Shown here: piece by piece, positions 5,409 through 7,162 of the stretch
How positions within the stretch are numbered: the first letter of the stretch is position 1
Layout: the number at the start of each line of letters is the position of its first letter
DNA from: Candidatus Nitrosotenuis sp.
GTDB lineage: Archaea; Thermoproteota; Nitrososphaeria; Nitrososphaerales; Nitrosopumilaceae
Direction: 5' to 3'
DNA length: 7,162 nt
NCBI GenBank assembly: GCA_023252015.1
Contig: JAHEXS010000055.1
Span: forward strand, 1 to 7,162
Notes under the pieces: generated by a model
What the model saw: the letters and a program-made list of their open reading frames with translations, nothing else
Database searches by the model: none
Told to the model about the DNA's origin: nothing
Position numbers and translations under genes: made by a program

Positions 5409-5431
5409 GTGTAATTTTGTTTTTTAATTTT

Positions 5432-5437
5432 CTTAAG
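5432..5437 (-). promoter_or_regulatory. Possible TATA-like element for the gene at 4536-5408
   Basis: CTTAAG, flanked by AT-rich sequence, is centred 26 bases before the ATG at 5408. The region is AT-rich throughout, so spacing is the main support. Confidence 0.25.
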
Positions 5438-5526
5438 CGTTCAGCTGATTATTTTTTAACCAATCAATACAATAATGAGATGCATGTTTTTGTCAAAAAT
5501 TCAGGTTCCATGTTAGTTGGCTAATC

Positions 5527-5534
5527 CTTAAATT
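5527..5534 (+). promoter_or_regulatory. TATA-like element for tRNA-Glu
   Basis: CTTAAATT is centred about 27 bases before the first base of the mature tRNA. This is the usual position for an archaeal tRNA promoter with a very short 5' leader. Confidence 0.45.
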
Positions 5535-5557
5535 GCGAGAATTCTTGGGTTGTTCAA

Positions 5558-5633
5558 GCTCCTGTGGTGTAGTCCGGTTAAGCATACTGCCCTCTCAAGG
5601 CAGTGATCCCGGGTTCAAATCCCGGCGGGAGCA
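5558..5633 (+). tRNA. tRNA-Glu (anticodon CUC)
   Basis: A full 76-base cloverleaf can be folded by hand. The acceptor GCTCCTG pairs with CGGGAGC (one G-U). The D stem is GTGT/GCAT, with AGTCCGG in the loop. The anticodon stem CTGCC/GGCAG encloses loop CTCTCAA, giving anticodon CUC, which reads GAG (Glu). The variable loop is 5 bases, and the T arm is CCGGG-TTCAAAT-CCCGG. The discriminator base is A and no CCA is encoded, so it must be added after transcription. There is no intron in the anticodon loop. A T run follows immediately as terminator. I see no repeated 3' end of the tRNA nearby, so nothing suggests an integration site. Confidence 0.95.
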
Positions 5634-5643
5634 TTTTTTATTT
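5634..5643 (+). terminator. Oligo-T terminator of tRNA-Glu
   Basis: Six T residues directly after the discriminator base, then ATTT, form a simple archaeal terminator. The tRNA is therefore probably a single-gene unit and the exporter downstream has its own promoter. Confidence 0.55.
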
Positions 5644-5716
5644 ATGTAGATAGATAGACCTTACCATCCGAAGATAGTTTTGGCCATTTGGAATACAAAA
5701 CTCCAATCTATACCCA

Positions 5717-5724
5717 CATTAAAG
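5717..5724 (+). promoter_or_regulatory. Possible TATA-like element for the MFS exporter
   Basis: CATTAAAG is centred about 24 bases before the ATG at 5744. An alternative, TCTATACC at about 5707-5714, is slightly too far. Either would give a short or absent leader. Confidence 0.25.
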
Positions 5725-5743
5725 ATGATGATATGCGCATAAT

Positions 5744-7150
5744 ATGGAAAATGAGAAAATCAGCCGCTCGGCATGGATGACACTAATCATACTAAGCTGC
5801 TTGGGTTTGATTGCAATGTACGCAGAAACAATGATTCTGCCCGCCATTCCCGATTTCATTAAAGACTTTAACATCACGTACAATACGTCGTCTTGGATAC
5901 TTTCGTCTTATTTGATTGCAGGAGCAGTGGCTACTCCGATTGTAGGCAAACTATCAGACATTTATGGTAAGAAGAAAATGCTGCTAATAGTAATGGTAGT
6001 ATATTCGACAGGCGTTTTGGCAGGAGGACTTGCCAATAATCTATGGTTCATGCTTGCTGCAAGAATAGCCCAAGGCATAGGAATTTCGATGTTCCCCGTA
6101 GCTTTTGGAATAATAAGAGAGGTTTTGCCTGAGAAAAAACTGGCAATTGGGCAAACCCTGTTTAGCTCAACATTTTCTGGAGGAGCGGTGATTGGATTAC
6201 TTGTTGGTGCAAACATAATTCAAAATTACGGATGGCATGCGACATTTTTTTCAATATTGCCTGTATCAATAATTTTGGCATTTGTGATATTTCGATTCAT
6301 TCACATTAAAGTCCAGCCAGCATTTGAAACCAAACCAGAAGTAGATCTAAAGGGAGCGTTTGCATTAGCTGTCACAGTAGTTTCATTTCTCGTCGGCATT
6401 TCTTATCTGGAACACGGTATGGAATCAAGCGTTGAATTCATAGGCCTATTTGTGATGGCAGCCGTTTCATTGGGATTATTCATCGTGATAGAAAAGAGAG
6501 CAAAATCCCCATTGATTGACATTCATCTGATGACACATAAAAGACTCCTTCCAGCTACTCTAATTCTTTTGATTGTAGGTCTTTGCACGTTTATGGTGTA
6601 TCAGACAATACCAATTTTGATACGCAGTCCCCAACCGCTTGGATTTGGAGGAGATGCGATTGTTGTTGCAGCAGTACAGCTTCCATTCATGATTATTTTG
6701 CTGGCAGGTACTGTGATGTCAGGCTTTGTCTTAAATAAAATAGGCAATACACGACTTGCAGCAATTGGAACCATAGTTAGTACAATTGGATTTATCAGTC
6801 TTCTCTTGTTCCATTCTACAGAATACATGATTGGAATAACGCTTGCAATGATTTCGGCAGGACTGTCTTTTGCGTTTGTCGGAGGATTTAACATAGTATT
6901 GTTATCTGCACCAATCGAATTTACTGGAATAGCACTTGGAATGACGTTGCTTCTTAATCTGGTCGGACAGTCAATAGGACCATCGCTTGCAGCAATGTAT
7001 CAGCAGATGCATCAAGCAACAGTTGAAGGGATACCGGGCAGATTTCCCACTACTGATGCATACGATTCAATATTTCTCATGGCCACTCTGGTATCAATGA
7101 CTGCAGTTGTTCTTGCCTTGGCGCTAAATAGAAGAAAAATCACAGTGTGA
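5744..7150 (+). CDS. MFS drug:H+ antiporter, 14-helix DHA2 (EmrB/QacA) type
   Basis: This 468-residue inner-membrane transporter is predicted to export small hydrophobic compounds in exchange for protons; the actual substrate cannot be read from sequence. About fourteen hydrophobic segments are visible, from 11-30 to 443-463. Family signatures: motif A GKLSDIYGKKK (68-78) between helices 2 and 3; motif B around RIAQGIGISMFP (107-118); the antiporter motif C-like glycine run SGGAVIGLLVGANI (145-158) in helix 5; and KSPLIDIHLM (254-263) before helix 9, typical of the DHA2 branch. Length is normal and I see no frameshift. No adjacent membrane-fusion partner or TetR/MarR-type regulator is present, which suits a single-membrane archaeal cell, and control is unknown. 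It stands alone between the tRNA terminator and a seven-T run after the stop. Confidence 0.9.
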   Translation: MENEKISRSAWMTLIILSCLGLIAMYAETMILPAIPDFIKDFNITYNTSSWILSSYLIAGAVATPIVGKLSDIYGKKKMLLIVMVVYSTGVLAGGLANNLWFMLAARIAQGIGISMFPVAFGIIREVLPEKKLAIGQTLFSSTFSGGAVIGLLVGANIIQNYGWHATFFSILPVSIILAFVIFRFIHIKVQPAFETKPEVDLKGAFALAVTVVSFLVGISYLEHGMESSVEFIGLFVMAAVSLGLFIVIEKRAKSPLIDIHLMTHKRLLPATLILLIVGLCTFMVYQTIPILIRSPQPLGFGGDAIVVAAVQLPFMIILLAGTVMSGFVLNKIGNTRLAAIGTIVSTIGFISLLLFHSTEYMIGITLAMISAGLSFAFVGGFNIVLLSAPIEFTGIALGMTLLLNLVGQSIGPSLAAMYQQMHQATVEGIPGRFPTTDAYDSIFLMATLVSMTAVVLALALNRRKITV

Positions 7151-7157
7151 TTTTTTT
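7151..7157 (+). terminator. Oligo-T terminator of the MFS exporter
   Basis: Seven consecutive T residues directly follow the TGA stop, as in simple archaeal terminators. No stem precedes them. The window ends five bases later. Confidence 0.45.
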
Positions 7158-7162
7158 CAAAT

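Noticed and set aside
5558..5633. tRNA-Glu considered as an attachment site for an integrated element.
   Set aside because: No repeat of the tRNA 3' end, integrase gene or change in base composition is visible within the window.
5645..5658. Short tandem TAGA repeat downstream of the tRNA terminator.
   Set aside because: Only about three units; this length is expected by chance in AT-rich spacer sequence and matches no known site.
6601..6894. Long minus-strand open frame opposite the MFS exporter.
   Set aside because: It is antisense to a clearly assigned 14-helix transporter. Its Pro/Ser/Ile-rich product is what the complement of membrane-helix codons yields.

Overview
The window looks like a chromosomal segment of an ammonia-oxidising archaeon or close relative (Thaumarchaeota/Nitrososphaerota, Nitrosopumilales-like). 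The lineage call is an inference. It rests on AT-rich sequence, TATA-like elements about 24-30 bases upstream of start codons with almost no untranslated leader, oligo-T terminators, a tRNA gene with no encoded CCA, and a secreted protein ending in the module 'IPSWIKNNAKWWSDG...FVQGIQYLIQQGI', which I know from many thaumarchaeal exported proteins. I see no mobile element, integrase, CRISPR array or rRNA.

Layout. Positions 3-152 are the tail of an unrecognised gene running in from the left. A secreted PEBP/YbhB-family protein (181-750, +) ends one base from a convergent hypothetical gene (752-1396, -). That gene is divergent from another hypothetical (1476-1976, +), whose 3' end overlaps the convergent gene 1943-2605 (-) by 34 bases. 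Genes 2618-3943 and 1943-2605 (both -) form a tight operon of exported proteins. They appear to share the same extracellular domain, and the longer one adds a second beta-rich domain and the thaumarchaeal C-terminal module.

Divergent from that operon is a small Cys/His protein (4024-4200, +). It is followed by a Cys-rich 48-residue gene with four CxC pairs (4320-4466, -), which resembles a metallothionein and has a good TATA element and a stem-loop/oligo-T terminator. Next is a 290-residue protein (4536-5408, -) that may be a degenerate nucleotidyltransferase-HEPN fusion. A tRNA-Glu(CUC) follows (5558-5633, +), then a 14-helix DHA2-type MFS exporter (5744-7150, +) that ends in a T run.

How the genes work together. 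Most are single-gene units with their own promoters. The only clear operon is the exported pair at 1943-3943. Two neighbouring small genes (4024-4200 and 4320-4466) are both rich in potential metal ligands, but they are on opposite strands and nothing shows they act together. Several genes are of a type I cannot name and may be lineage-specific. The most interesting are the CxC protein and the paralogous exported pair.
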